Assembly: GCA_964017185.1 (NCBI GenBank)
Contig: OZ024871.1
Location: 29,116,488 to 29,180,487, forward strand
Reading direction: 5' to 3'
Source: Rugalucina vietnamica
Lineage: Eukaryota > Mollusca > Bivalvia > Lucinida > Lucinidae
DNA: 64,000 nucleotides
Position 1 is the stretch's first letter, and each line of letters opens with the position of its first letter. A model generated the notes under the pieces. It was not told the origin of the DNA. It saw nothing but the letters and a program-made list of their open reading frames with translations, and ran no database searches. A program made the position numbers and the translations under genes. Shown piece by piece: positions 30,275-41,027 of this stretch.

Positions 30275-33200
30275 TAATAAAAAAGACCAGAAGACCAATG
30301 GTCCTGTAAACGCTCATCTGAGATCTGGGTTATGTACCAATCAACTTGTTTGACTATTATGGTAATATACATGTAAATAGCCCCAGGGTAGGGACAGATG
30401 AACCACTGGGTCAATTTTATTTTCAGAATCATAAATATTCTGTACATTTGCCCATTTCCTGGAAGTTTTCTCCTTAAATGACATTTTAACAATGACATAT
30501 CAACATTTAACTACACATGCAACCTAAGCTGACCTTGCCATAAAATAGGTCATCACAGGGTCATAATTTATGTAAACATTGTAGTACACTAGTACCCAAT
30601 GATATATGCCAAGTTTTGTTGATATCAGTCCACTGGTTCCAGAGATTTTTAAAGGGGTTTTACCATAAACGGGCATGGCAGTCATCTTGGTCATGTGACC
30701 TGGATTATTTATGTAAACACTGGTTCCCCCTTCCTATAGATGCTTCATATAAAATTTGGCTTTTATTGGGAAAGCAGTTTCAGAGAAGATCTTTGAATAT
30801 TATAGTAATATACATGTACATTGACCCGGGGATGGGGGCAGACCAACCCCTGGGGACCAAGTTCTTTCAAAATCATAAATCTTTAGTCCATGTGCTCATT
30901 TCCTTCAAGTTTTTCCCTTCAAACAACATTTAATAGTTTTACCCATTCAAATGCATGGGCAACCTATGTTGGCTGCCATAAAATAGGTCAAGGTCACCCC
31001 AGGGTCATTATTTATATAAACTTTGTAGAGCTCCATTCCCTAAAGTTTCATGCCAAGTTTCAAAATCATAGGCCTACTGGTTCTGAAGAAGATATTTTTT
31101 AAATGTTTTTGCTATTTATAGCCATTGTGGCCATCTTGGTCATGGGACCTTGACCATTAATATAAACTTACATTCCCACTTCCTATCAATGCTCCACATA
31201 AAGTTTGGCTTTGATTGACCAAGCGGTTTCAGAGAAAAAGATGTTTGAATATTATGGTCATATACATGTACACAGCCCCAGGGCAGGGGCAGACAACCAC
31301 CAAGGGACAAAATTTTAGAGCCATTTTTGGGAGCCGGGAAGCCATTTTGGAGCGGTTTTTCACCACTATATAAGGCGCGTTACTGCTGTACCAGCATCAT
31401 TCAATTTTCAACTCTCCTAGAGTCAACTAATAGAGAAATTCCCTGAAGAGTCTTCATATAGACGAAACCATGGGCCATGTCTGCCAAGAACAAGGCTACG
31501 GAGCCATAAAGCAAAACAGCCCTGTCTAGACTTCTCAGTCATTTTAATTTTCTTTAGTTTCTTCTGCCAGTCTAGACATGGCTGGGTCCAGTTGTCTAAA
31601 CCTAGAAAACCCCACGAAGCAGCTTTAGCATCTCCAATAGCAAATAATAGCATAATATCTCTGACCAAGGTGTAATCAGCGTCATACCACCATGGCCGAC
31701 ACTGCCAACATGCACAAAAGAGATAGTGCTAGCCTAAAAAAGCAGTAACACATTAGCGTATAACTCAAACGCGCGCAGAGCGTATGAACCAGAGGACCAA
31801 TGGTCCTGTAAACGCTCACCTGAGACCTGAGATATATACATGTACCAATAAACTTGTTAGACTAGAATGGTACAATGCATGTATATAACCCTAGGGCAGG
31901 GTCAGAATAACTCCTGGAGTCAATGTCTTTTTCAAATCATAAAAATTCAGTCCATTTGCCAATTAACTGCAAGTTTTGTCCTTCAAATGACATTTTAACA
32001 ATTTTCTCCATTCAAATGCATGGGCGATCTAAGTTGACCTTGCCGTCAAATAGGTCAAGGTTATCCCAGTGTCATGATTTATACAAATTTTGTAGACCTC
32101 CGTTCCTTAATGCTTCATGCCAAGTTTCAAAATCATAGGCCTTCTGGTTCTGAAGAAGAAGATTTTTAAAAAAATTTGCTATTTATAGCCATGGTGGCCA
32201 TCTTGGTCATGTGACCTTGACCATTTACATAAACTTTCATTTCCTCTTCCTAAGGATCCTCCACTGACCACATAAAGTTTGGCTTTGATTGGCTAAGCAG
32301 TTTCTGAGAAAAAGCTGTTTGAATATTATGGTCATCTACATGTATATACATGTAGCTCTGGGGCAGGGGGCAGACAACCCCTGGGCCTAAAATATTTTCA
32401 TAAGCATAAATCTTCTGTCCATTTGCTCATTCCTAGCAAGTTTTCTGCCATTACATGACATTTTCCTTTTTTTCCCCATTCAAATGCATGGGCGACCTAA
32501 GTTGACCTTAACATAAAATAAGTCAAGGTCATCCCAGGGTCATGATTTATATAAACTTTGTAGAGCTCCATTCCCAGATGCTTCATACCAAGTTTCAAAA
32601 TCATAGGCCTTCTGGTTCTGAAGAAGAAGATTTTTAAACGTTTTTGCTATTTATAGCCATGGCGGCCATCTTGGTCATGTGACCTTGACCATTTATACAA
32701 ACTTTCATTCCCTGTTCCTAAGGATGCTCCATAAAAAGTTTGGCTTTGATTGGCCTAGCGATTTCAGAGAAGAAGCTGTTTCAATATTATGGTCATATAC
32801 ATGTATATAGCCCCGGGGCAGGGGCAGACAACCCCCTGGGCCCAAAATATTTTCTTAAACATAAATCTTCTGTCCATTTGCTCATTTCTAGCAAGTTTTC
32901 TGCCATTTAATAACATTTTCCTAGTTTTTCCCATTCCAATGCACGGGAGACCTAAGTTGACCTTGCCGTAAAATAGGTCAAGGTCATCCCAGGGTCATGA
33001 TTTATATATGCTTTGTAGAGCTCCAGTCACTGATGCTTCACACCAAGTTTCAAAATCATAGGCCTTCTGGTTCTGGAGAGGAAGATTTTTAAAGGTTTTT
33101 TCTATTTATAGCCATGGCGGCCATCTTGGTCCTGTGACCTTGACCATTTATATAAACTTTCTTTCCCCCTTCCCAAGGATGCTCCATATGAAGTTTGGCT

Positions 33201-33735
33201 TTGATTGGCCAAGTGGTTTCAGGGGAAAAGATGTTTCATTATCATGGAAATATACATGTGTATAGCCCTGGGGCAGGGGCAGACAACCCCCCAGGGGCTA
33301 AAATTTTCCATTAACATTAATCTTCTGTCCATTTGCCTATTCCCAGTAAGTTTTACCCATTAAATAGCATTTTACCATTTTTTCCCATTCAAATGCATTG
33401 GCGACCTAAGTTGACCTTGCCGTTAAATAGGTCAAGGTCATCCTAGGGTCATGATTTATATAAACTATGATGGGCCAGCATCCGCGATGCTACATACTAA
33501 GTTTCATGGAAATCGGCCCACTGGTTCTGGAGAAGAAGATTTTTAAACGTTTTTGCTATTTATAGCCATGGCGGCCATCTTGGTCATGTGACCAGGACCA
33601 TTTATATAAACTTTCGTTCCCCCTTCCTAAGGATACTCCACATGAAGTTTGGCTTTGATTGGCCAAGCGGTTTCAGAGGAGAAGATCTTTGAAATTGTGA
33701 AAGACGGATGGATAGACGCCGGAGCATGGGTGTAC
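30275..33735. mobile_element. Pearl-like repeat cluster (GGTCCTGTAAACGCTCACCTGAG)n
   Basis: Two starts with CCAATGGTCCTGTAAACGCT and CACCTGAG (30295 and 31796) are followed by diverged ~420-bp tandem units. Each unit contains TTTCAAAATCATAGGCCT, TATAGCCATGGCGGCCATC, TTGGTCATGTGACCTTGACC and GGGGCAGGGGCAGACAACC. The cluster ends in GACGGATGGATAGACGCCGG (33698-33720). It fills most of one ELAC2 intron. A 450-bp segment without these units (about 31320-31780) carries ACTATATAAGGCGCG and may be a separate insertion. Confidence 0.6.
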
Positions 33736-33799
33736 TATAATGTTAGAGTTTTACATCCCACTCAACACTTAAGGTCATATGCAGCTCACAATGTATACA

Positions 33800-34031
33800 C
33801 CGCGGCATGAGAAAATCTACATTTTGCACAATGCGAAAACAAAGGTGCAGATCAGCTTCGCAGTAATTGCAAAGCTGATCATCGCCTTTGTTTTTGCTAC
33901 AAGATAGTACCATTCCTCTACTTTCTAAATCCATAATTTCCAGCCTCTAGCTATCTTATGTTCTTATATGGCTTGATTTGTGTCGGACTGGTTCAAAAAC
34001 TACATTGTTGGTTTTCTCATGACATGGCTTA
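33800..34031. mobile_element. Hairpin MITE, copy 2
   Basis: The ends CCGCGGCATGAGAAAATC and GGTTTTCTCATGACATGGCT and the central hairpin GCGAAAACAAAGGTGC ... ATCGCCTTTGTTTTTGC (33833-33897) match the copy at 29.55 kb. Its inner end is only 17 bp from the donor of the ELAC2 exon at 34049. Confidence 0.7.
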
Positions 34032-34048
34032 TATATCGAAGCATGTAC

Positions 34049-34127
34049 CTGTGAGTTGTAAACAGAGCTCTTTCCATCAATTTATCAGAAAATGTAGCTT
34101 CATGAATAAGTAGGTCACATCCCATAC
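34049..34127 (-). CDS. ELAC2: ELAC2 exon with the HEAT motif
   Basis: The acceptor is ATGTTCTAG before GTATGG, and the donor is ACTCACAG before GTACATG. It encodes MGCDLLIHEATFSDKL and MERALFTTH, matching the ELAC2 stretch with LLIHEAT(L/F) and the TH(S) that precedes the next exon. It starts in phase 1 and ends in phase 2, both confirmed by the neighbouring exons. Confidence 0.84.
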
Positions 34128-34137
34128 CTAGAACATT

Positions 34138-34255
34138 ACAAAAACTTGCCCATGCAATATATTGAGATTTTTTCAAAAGCAAAAAATGAAAATTTCATTG
34201 GAAAAATTTGATATTTAAAATAATACTGATCAAAAAATTGATTGTGGGTGAGGCT
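34138..34255 (+). repeat. Fragment of the GTGGGTAC MITE family
   Basis: Left half only: AAAACTTGCCCATGCAATAT, AAAATTTGATATTT and TTGATTGTGGGTGAGG. It starts 11 bp upstream of the acceptor of the 34049-34127 exon. Confidence 0.55.
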
Positions 34256-34619
34256 GTTCCCTTGTGAATGGCGCAAATTTGCATAAATCACTAGAGATTC
34301 ACTAGCATTCAGAAGTATTCTTAAGCATTCACACAAATATTCAAGTTGTTGCAAAAATCAGGAGCATGCTCCTAAAATTCAAAAGGAAATAATTTTTTTA
34401 ACATATTTGTAAATTAATCATTAGCAATTAATTGATTGCAAGGCATTTGTAAGGATTTGCTATCATTAAATTCTATTGAGTTACTATGTACATAAAGATA
34501 TCACCAGTGAATCGCAGTATTTTCACATTGACGACTCAGCTTTTAGCTCATTTTTATTTATTCTAGCCCTATCCTTCAAGTAAAAGCCAATATATATGGG
34601 GTAGAGCTTTAGGCTATAC

Positions 34620-36565
34620 CATTGAAGTAGAAATTATTGTTCACAATGCGTACTGTACGCATTATAATGAATGAACACTGCATACCGACAATACAAAGGT
34701 GTAAACGTTTTCTGGGGATTCTTATTCTAACCCCTCATCCAGAATCAAACTTATGGATACATATGTATGTGTACACGTATGGATAAACCATTTATTCGAG
34801 TATCAAAATTTAAGTAAACTGGTTGATTATCCTGTAATTACATGTAATTCTACCATTAAGGCATGTTTAACCATATTGTGTCCCTTGCATAAATACTAAG
34901 AGAGAAACAAGCAAATTCAGAGAATTTATGTCCCCCGCCTTAATTGCTAAGTTACACATATATAATCTTTAATATAATGTATATACAAATCACATGTCAA
35001 GCATTAATCTGAGGATTATATTCAAACCACAAGCAAATCTTCAAATCATGGTCAGGGCATCTGTACAGTTTGAAAAGAATTGAAACAAAACTGGGAGTTG
35101 TGCACACAAGGTACCCAATGTCCATTCACTTTCATTGAATAATTGCCTGAAAAACAACTAAGTTCAAATTGCGAAAAACATTAACCTGAGGATTATATCC
35201 AAAGTACATGCATATCTTTGAAGCATCATAAAGACATCTGTAAAGTTTCAAAAGAATCGGAATAAAACTGTAGGAGGAGTTGCGCCCACAAGGTAGCCAC
35301 CATCCATTCACTTGCATTGTCAAAATGTCCGAAAAAATTGACTAAGTTAAAATTGCAAAAAAAGTGTCAAAAATTAATCTGAGGATTATATCCAAATCAC
35401 ATGCATATCTTCAAAGCATGGTCAAGACACCTGTAAAGTTTCAAAAGAATCGGAATAAAACTGTAGGAGGAGTTGCGCCCACAAGGTAGCTACCATCCAT
35501 TCACTTGCATTGTCAAAATGTCTGAAAAATTGACTAAGTTAAAATTGCGAAAAAGTGTAAAAATTAATCTGAGGATTATATCCAAATCACATGCACATCT
35601 TCAAAGCATGGTCAAGACACCTGTAAAGTTTCAAAAGAATCGGAATAAAACTGTAGGAGGAGTTGCGCCCACAAGGTAGCCACCATCCATTCACTTGCAT
35701 TGTCAAAATGTCCGAAAAATTGACTAAGTTAAAATTGCGAAAAAAGTGTCAAAAATTAATCTGAGGATTATATCCATATCACATGCACATCTTCAAAGCA
35801 TGGTCAAGACATCTGTAAAGTTTCAAAAAATTATAAAACTGTAGGAAAAGTTGCGCCCACAAGGTACATACTCCTATAGGGGGACGGAAGGACGGAAGGA
35901 CAGAAGGACGGAAGGACGGACGGAATGACGGAAAGCCAAAAACTATGTCCCTCCGCTTTTCTTCGAAAAGGCGGGGGACAAAAAAAGAAAAATGATATAC
36001 TGGGATAGCTGTAAAACATGGAATACCTCAAGTTTTAAATGGAAAACAATGACAAGAAACCAATGCAAAGCCTATTCCATAAACTAAAGTGACAAACTAA
36101 CATTAAACTTCATGACTAAACCTTTGGTAAACAATTTATCTGACCAAGACACTGGACTGAAAGCATATATTTGGTATAACTACTGAAGATACATAATACA
36201 TGGCATGATATGTAATATGGAACAATCAAAAGCTACATTAATATTGTAACTACTTTTCGATTGTTGACAGAGCAGTCAGACAAAACTATTTGAAAAGTTG
36301 TCATTTTGTGATAATTTTAAAGGTATTTTATCTGAGTATGGATTAAACCGAAAACTGTTTGCGTACCGCTGATTTTTACTGAGTACATGGTAGACACAGG
36401 TCTGATTTTTTTTTATGTGTACAAAGCAAAAAATCATGCACATTAGAATAAGAATCCTCAGAAAACCTGTACACAGTAACTGTTGTATTGTTGGTATGCA
36501 GTGTACATTCATTATGATGCGTACAGTATGCATTGCGAAAAATAATTATCTACTTCACTGCAAAA
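34620..36565. mobile_element. Element with ~110-bp inverted ends around a nested tandem-core element
   Basis: The left end (34627-34735) and right end (36432-36552) are inverted copies. They share GAAGTAGA(A/T)(A/T)ATTATT, GCGTACTGTACGCAT or a near variant, AATGAATG(A/T)ACACTGCAT, and GAGGATTCTTATTCTAA or GGGGATTCTTATTCTAA. The interior contains the TGTCCCCCGCCTT element. No transposase is seen. Confidence 0.6.
34928..35984. mobile_element. Pearl-like element with TGTCCCCCGCCTT ends
   Basis: The left terminus TGTCCCCCGCCTT (34928-34941) is inverted at AAGGCGGGGGACA (35970-35982), which also folds with TCCCTCCGCTTTT as a hairpin. About five tandem units of 175-196 bp (marker ATTAATCTGAGGATTATATC near 35003, 35182, 35371, 35567 and 35757) precede a (GGACGGAA)n microsatellite (35881-35930). 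All modules of the pearl/Helentron-like plan are present. Confidence 0.75.
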
Positions 36566-36612
36566 CCATGTCATAATGAACCATGTTACAAATCATTTGA
36601 AGCGTTACATAC

Positions 36613-36733
36613 CTGTGGAAATGATTTCACGACATGGACGTGTGTCGCCTGTATAGACTAGTTTCCAGCCCGATAGATTATGCATATATATGGCACGAGA
36701 ATGTTGAATATGACGAGATCTGGGAAGTTTCAA
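36613..36733 (-). CDS. ELAC2: ELAC2 exon with the SGWKLVYTGDT motif
   Basis: The acceptor is ATCCCTTTCAG before TTGAAAC, and the donor is TTTCCACAG before GTATGT. It encodes LKLPRSRHIQHSRAIYMHNL and SGWKLVYTGDTRPCREIIST. In RNase Z the Asp of GDT bridges the two zinc ions and the upstream His (here in IQHSRAI) is another ligand. The segment between that His and SGW is about three residues shorter than in human ELAC2, and the usual HC-x-x-AFG reads HSRAIYM, which is unusual. Confidence 0.85.
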
Positions 36734-36793
36734 CTGAAAGGGATGGAGACACATACAGTGAGAAATTGTGTGGCCTTAAATGACATCACAATC

Positions 36794-37062
36794 CATCAGG
36801 ATAACATGTCAATGTAATATGTACCCCCTTATACCCCATTTTCATATAGCAAAAGTGGGGTATGCAGGGGTATACCTATTTTTCTTATTTTTGCTCCAAA
36901 ACATAGATTGTGGGTACTCGTTAGAACCGCCTCACTGAGGAAGTTCTAGCATGTACCCACAATCAATGTTTTAAGCAAAAATATCAAATGTTTTCAAATG
37001 AAATTTTCAATTTGTAAAGCTGAAAAAAAAAAAAATATTGCATGGTTAAGTTTTTTGTCGTA
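36794..37062 (-). mobile_element. MITE copy 5 (GTGGGTAC family)
   Basis: Begins CATCAGGATAACATGTCAAT, with GTGGGTACTCGTTAGAACCG and ATGTACCCACAATCAATG in the core, and ends ATTGCATGGTTAAGTTTTTT. Confidence 0.65.
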
Positions 37063-37149
37063 TTATCATAAATGTTGACTAGAAAACGTGCCTTGTGAGA
37101 CATGTGTTCCCCCGGCAGTTAGCCCCAGCCCCCCACCACCCCCAACCTT

Positions 37150-39035
37150 CCCCTGGACATGCTCATCCCTGACACACTGAACCTCTATTCCTACTGGACA
37201 TGCTCATCCCTGACACATTGAACCTCAATTCCCACTGGACATGCTCATCCCTGACACATTGAACCTCAATTCCCACTGGACATGCTCATCCCTGATACAA
37301 ACCTCAATTCCCACTGGACATGCTCATCACTGATACACTGAACCTCAATTCCCACTGGACATGCTCATCCCTGATACATTGAACCTCATTTCCCACTGAA
37401 CATGCCCATCACTAATACATTGAACCTCAAACCCCACTGGACATGCTCATCCCTGATACATTGAACCTCAATTCCTACTGAACATGCCCATCACTGACAT
37501 ATTGAACCTCAATGCCCACTGGACATGCTCATCACTGCCACATTGAACCTCAATTCCCACTGGACATGCTCATCCCTGATACATTGAACCTCTATTCCCA
37601 ACGAACATGCTCATCACTGACATATTGAACCTCAATGCCCACTGGACATGCTCATCACTGACGCATTGAACCTCAATTCCCACTGAACATTCTCATCACA
37701 GACATATTGAACCTCAATGCCCACTGGACATGCTCAGGCATCACTGACACATTGAACCTCAATTCCCACTGAACATGCGCATCACTGACATATTGAACCT
37801 CAATTCCCACTGGACATGCTCATCACTGACACAATGAACCTCAATTCCCACCGGACATGCTCATCCTTATACATTGAACCTCAACACCCACGAGACATGC
37901 TCATCACTGATACATTGAACCTCAATTCCCACTGGATATGCTCATCCCTGACACATTCAACCTCAATTCCCACTGGACATGCTCATCCCTGACACATTGA
38001 ACCTCAATTCCCACTGGAAATGCTCATCCTTATACATTGAACCTCAATTTGCACTGGACATGTTCATCACTGACACATTGAACCTCAATTCCCACTGGAC
38101 ATGCTCATCCCTGACACACTGAACCTCAATACCCACTGGACATACTCATCCTTATACACTGAACCTTGATTTCCACTGGACATGTTCATCACTGACACAT
38201 TGAACCTCAATTCCCACTGAACATGCTCATCACTGACACATTGAAATCGATTCCCACTGGACATGCTCATCCTTATACATTGAGCCACAATTCCCACTGG
38301 ACATGCTCATCACTGACACAATGAACCTCAATTCCCACTGAACATGCTCATCCCTGACACATTGCACCTCAATTCCCACTGGACATGCTCATCCCTGACA
38401 CATTAAACCTCAGTTCCCACTGGACATGCTCATCACTGACACACTGAAGCTCAATACCCACTGGACATGCTCATCACTGATGCAATGAACCTCAATTCCA
38501 ACTGGACATGCTCATCACTGATGCAATGAACCTCAATACCCACTGAACATGCTCATCACTGGCATATTGAACCTCAATGCCCACTGGACATGCTCATCAC
38601 TGATGCAAAGAACCTCAATACCCACTGGACATGCTCATCCCTGATACATTGAACCTCAATTCCCACTGGACATGCTCATCACTGATACATTGAACCTCAA
38701 TTCCCACTGGACATGCTCTTCAATGATGCAATGAACCTCAGTTCCCACTGAACATGCTCTTCACTGATGCAATGAACCTCAATTCCCACTGAACATGCTC
38801 TTCACTGATGCAATGAACCTCAATTCCCACTGGACATGCTCTTCACTGATGCATTGAACCTCAATACCCACTGGACATGCTCATCACTGATGCAATGAAC
38901 CTCAGTTCCCACTGGACATGCTCATAACTGATGCAATGAACCTCAATTTCCACAGGACATGCTCTTCACTGATGCAATGAACCTCAATTCCCACTGGACA
39001 TGCTCTACACTGATGCAATGAACCTCAATTACCGA
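37150..39035. repeat. 41-bp satellite, ~46 copies
   Basis: The units contain CATGCTCATCCCTGACACAT, TGAACCTCAATTCCCACTGG and one A. Variants swap CTGATACA, CTGATGCA and CTGACATA. Two older units of the same family are at 17945-18110, so the array expanded from an element-internal repeat. Confidence 0.92.
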
Positions 39036-39097
39036 ATCAAAAAGAGCAACCTCAACAAGTATAGGTTAGAAATGTCAAAAAGCACTTTGCCTGCAAG

Positions 39098-40836
39098 AGG
39101 GTCTGGATGGGGTATAATGATTAATGAATAAAAATTTTAATGGTTGTTAATAAAGAGCAAAAAAATTAATGATTAGTGAATAATGAGGTCCTAAAGAATA
39201 ATGAATAAATGTATTTTTTAATGAATAGCAGAGTAATATAATGAATAGTGAATAATATCATTTTAAAGAATAATGAATATGCTAAAATTTGGTTATGGAA
39301 CTGTCTTAGATGGCCTCCCTGACATTCCAGAATTTCATTTTTTTCTGTGGTCTGGACGCTTTCAGACCCGATTTTGTTCAAATGTTGTATTCATACTTCA
39401 GAAATCCTTGAATGTTTGGAAAAATATATGTCTGGAAGCCAAGCATGTAGGGGCTCACCTCATGGACCAATTGAAAAAGAAATGTATCATTTGAAGGCAG
39501 AGACAAATAAATCATTCTGGATGTTTACTGAGCCAGATAGTATTTCACTGTTTTGTTTACTTATGTATATGTATTTTCTTTTCATTCTATTACCCCTTAC
39601 TATTGTATGAATGATACTCTTTTCTGTGGATGGACATCATCTTGCTTTTTTATATGACAGAACATAATTATAGTGTCTTTAGCAATCAGAAACAAGGCAG
39701 CACTAAGAACGTTAATGCAAAATCTGGCAATTTATATGGCGCTACATATTTTTTTCCTCGCTCGCTTCGCTAGCTCGGTATTTAAACAATATTAATATGT
39801 ATTGTACAATCAGGTACAAGCACAAATCCAAACATCACATAGTACTCCTATGCTAACTAGTTTACTAAATAAAACAAGAGTCAGCATTTTATTATAACTT
39901 TTACCCCTGAAGTTAGCATTTTATTATAACTTTTACCCCTGAAGTTAAAATTGTTCATACCTTTGGTATTCATAACTGAAGGGAAAGATTCAGGGTAAAA
40001 CTTAGGGCATATTAAAGGTGCAGGGAATTATACTCCCAACAGATTTAAAAGGGAATTAGGTTAAAAATTGGTATACTATTTCGGAAAGTTTCTATGAGGC
40101 AGTCTACAATTTACAGAAGGTGGACAAAAGTATTCGTCGCGTTTGTAAAACTCCATTGACTTCAATGTATTTTCATGTTTGCGAGAAAAATTATCCTGCT
40201 TCTCCTAGTTAACGTATTTTAATGTTTTTGGTGTCATTTGAAAGGTAAATGAATAAAGCAATAAACAAGGTATTTTCATTTTCATTGCATGCGTTTTCAA
40301 GCTACAAATTTTTAAAAAGTTGTGAAATATTTTTTGACAATTTTTGGGCGACGTCACCATTGACGTCAATGGGAAAATGACTTTTTCAAAATTTCCTGAA
40401 ACTTTAAACTGTTGTTTTGGAACAATGCAATGTCGGAACTTCGTCAGATGACCTTTATTTATTGCTTTATTTATTTAACTTTCAAATGACACCAAAATCA
40501 TGAAAAAATGTTGACCAGAAGAGGCAGGATAATGTTTCTTGTAAACATGAAAATACATTGAAGTCTATGGAGTTTTCAAAAGTGACGAATACTTTTGTCC
40601 ACCATCTGTAATATCATAGTACTAGTCCTTGTGGCTTGAGATAAGGGATGCCTTTGGTGGAGAACACCTATCTGCTTATAGATATTAGCTGGGTGAAGAA
40701 GGCGTGATAAGTAATTATCATATTTTAATGAATAATCAAGCTTATTTTAATGAATAAGCTAAAAATTTAATGACTGTGAAAAAAAATGGCTAAATTTTTA
40801 GTGATTCGTGAATACCAGAACCCCCATCCAGACCCT
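39098..40836. mobile_element. hAT-like non-autonomous DNA transposon
   Basis: The ends AGGGTCTGGATGGGG and CCCCATCCAGACCCT are 15-bp perfect inverted repeats. The flanks CCTGCAAG (39090-39097) and CCTACAAC (40837-40844) are an 8-bp duplication with two changes. The related uninterrupted element at 17.9-19.1 kb has one such copy (ACATACAAAC near 18155), which serves as an empty site. AT-rich subterminal repeats of TAATGAATAA type are present. No transposase is recognised. Confidence 0.75.
40114..40608. mobile_element. Tc1/mariner-type MITE (495 bp, TA duplication)
   Basis: The termini CAGAAGGTGGACAAAAGTAT and the inverse ATACTTTTGTCCACCATCTG are flanked by TA on both sides (40112-40113 and 40609-40610). 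The inverted repeats extend about 200 bp inward (GTGTCATTTGAAAG against CTTTCAAATGACAC). CAG..GGTGGACAAAAGTATT ends are known from Tc1/mariner elements. It is nested inside the hAT-like element. Confidence 0.85.
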
Positions 40837-41027
40837 CCTACAACCATTGTGGGGGCGGCAGAAGAATGACATACATGTATCTATTTTATAGCAATATACA
40901 GAGCTGAACAGAGCTGACTAATATACTCAATCTAGGACTTCACCAGAGACATTGAGGGCCAGGTCCTCGGTCCTGTACATGCAAAATGAAAATAGAATCT
41001 TATTCTTCAATGGTCGTTCGTCTCTCA

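Larger units (their letters stand above)
37100..41011. mobile_element. Second hairpin-family element with expanded satellite core, interrupted
   Basis: It starts TGTTCCCCCGGCAGTTAGCC, like the left end at 17888. It continues through the 41-bp satellite. After the hAT-like insertion it resumes with AGAATGACATACATGTATCT, TACAGAGCTGA and AATCTAGGAC ... GGTCCTCGGTCCT, collinear with 18160-18280. It is cut at 41011 by the LINE. The right-hand hairpin end was not found beyond the LINE. Confidence 0.65.

Noticed and set aside
30616-32971. Short plus-strand ORFs
   Set aside because: They follow the repeated ~420-bp units and are not conserved between units.
37150-39035. CRISPR-like regular array
   Set aside because: Units are contiguous 41-bp repeats without unique spacers, in a eukaryotic setting.
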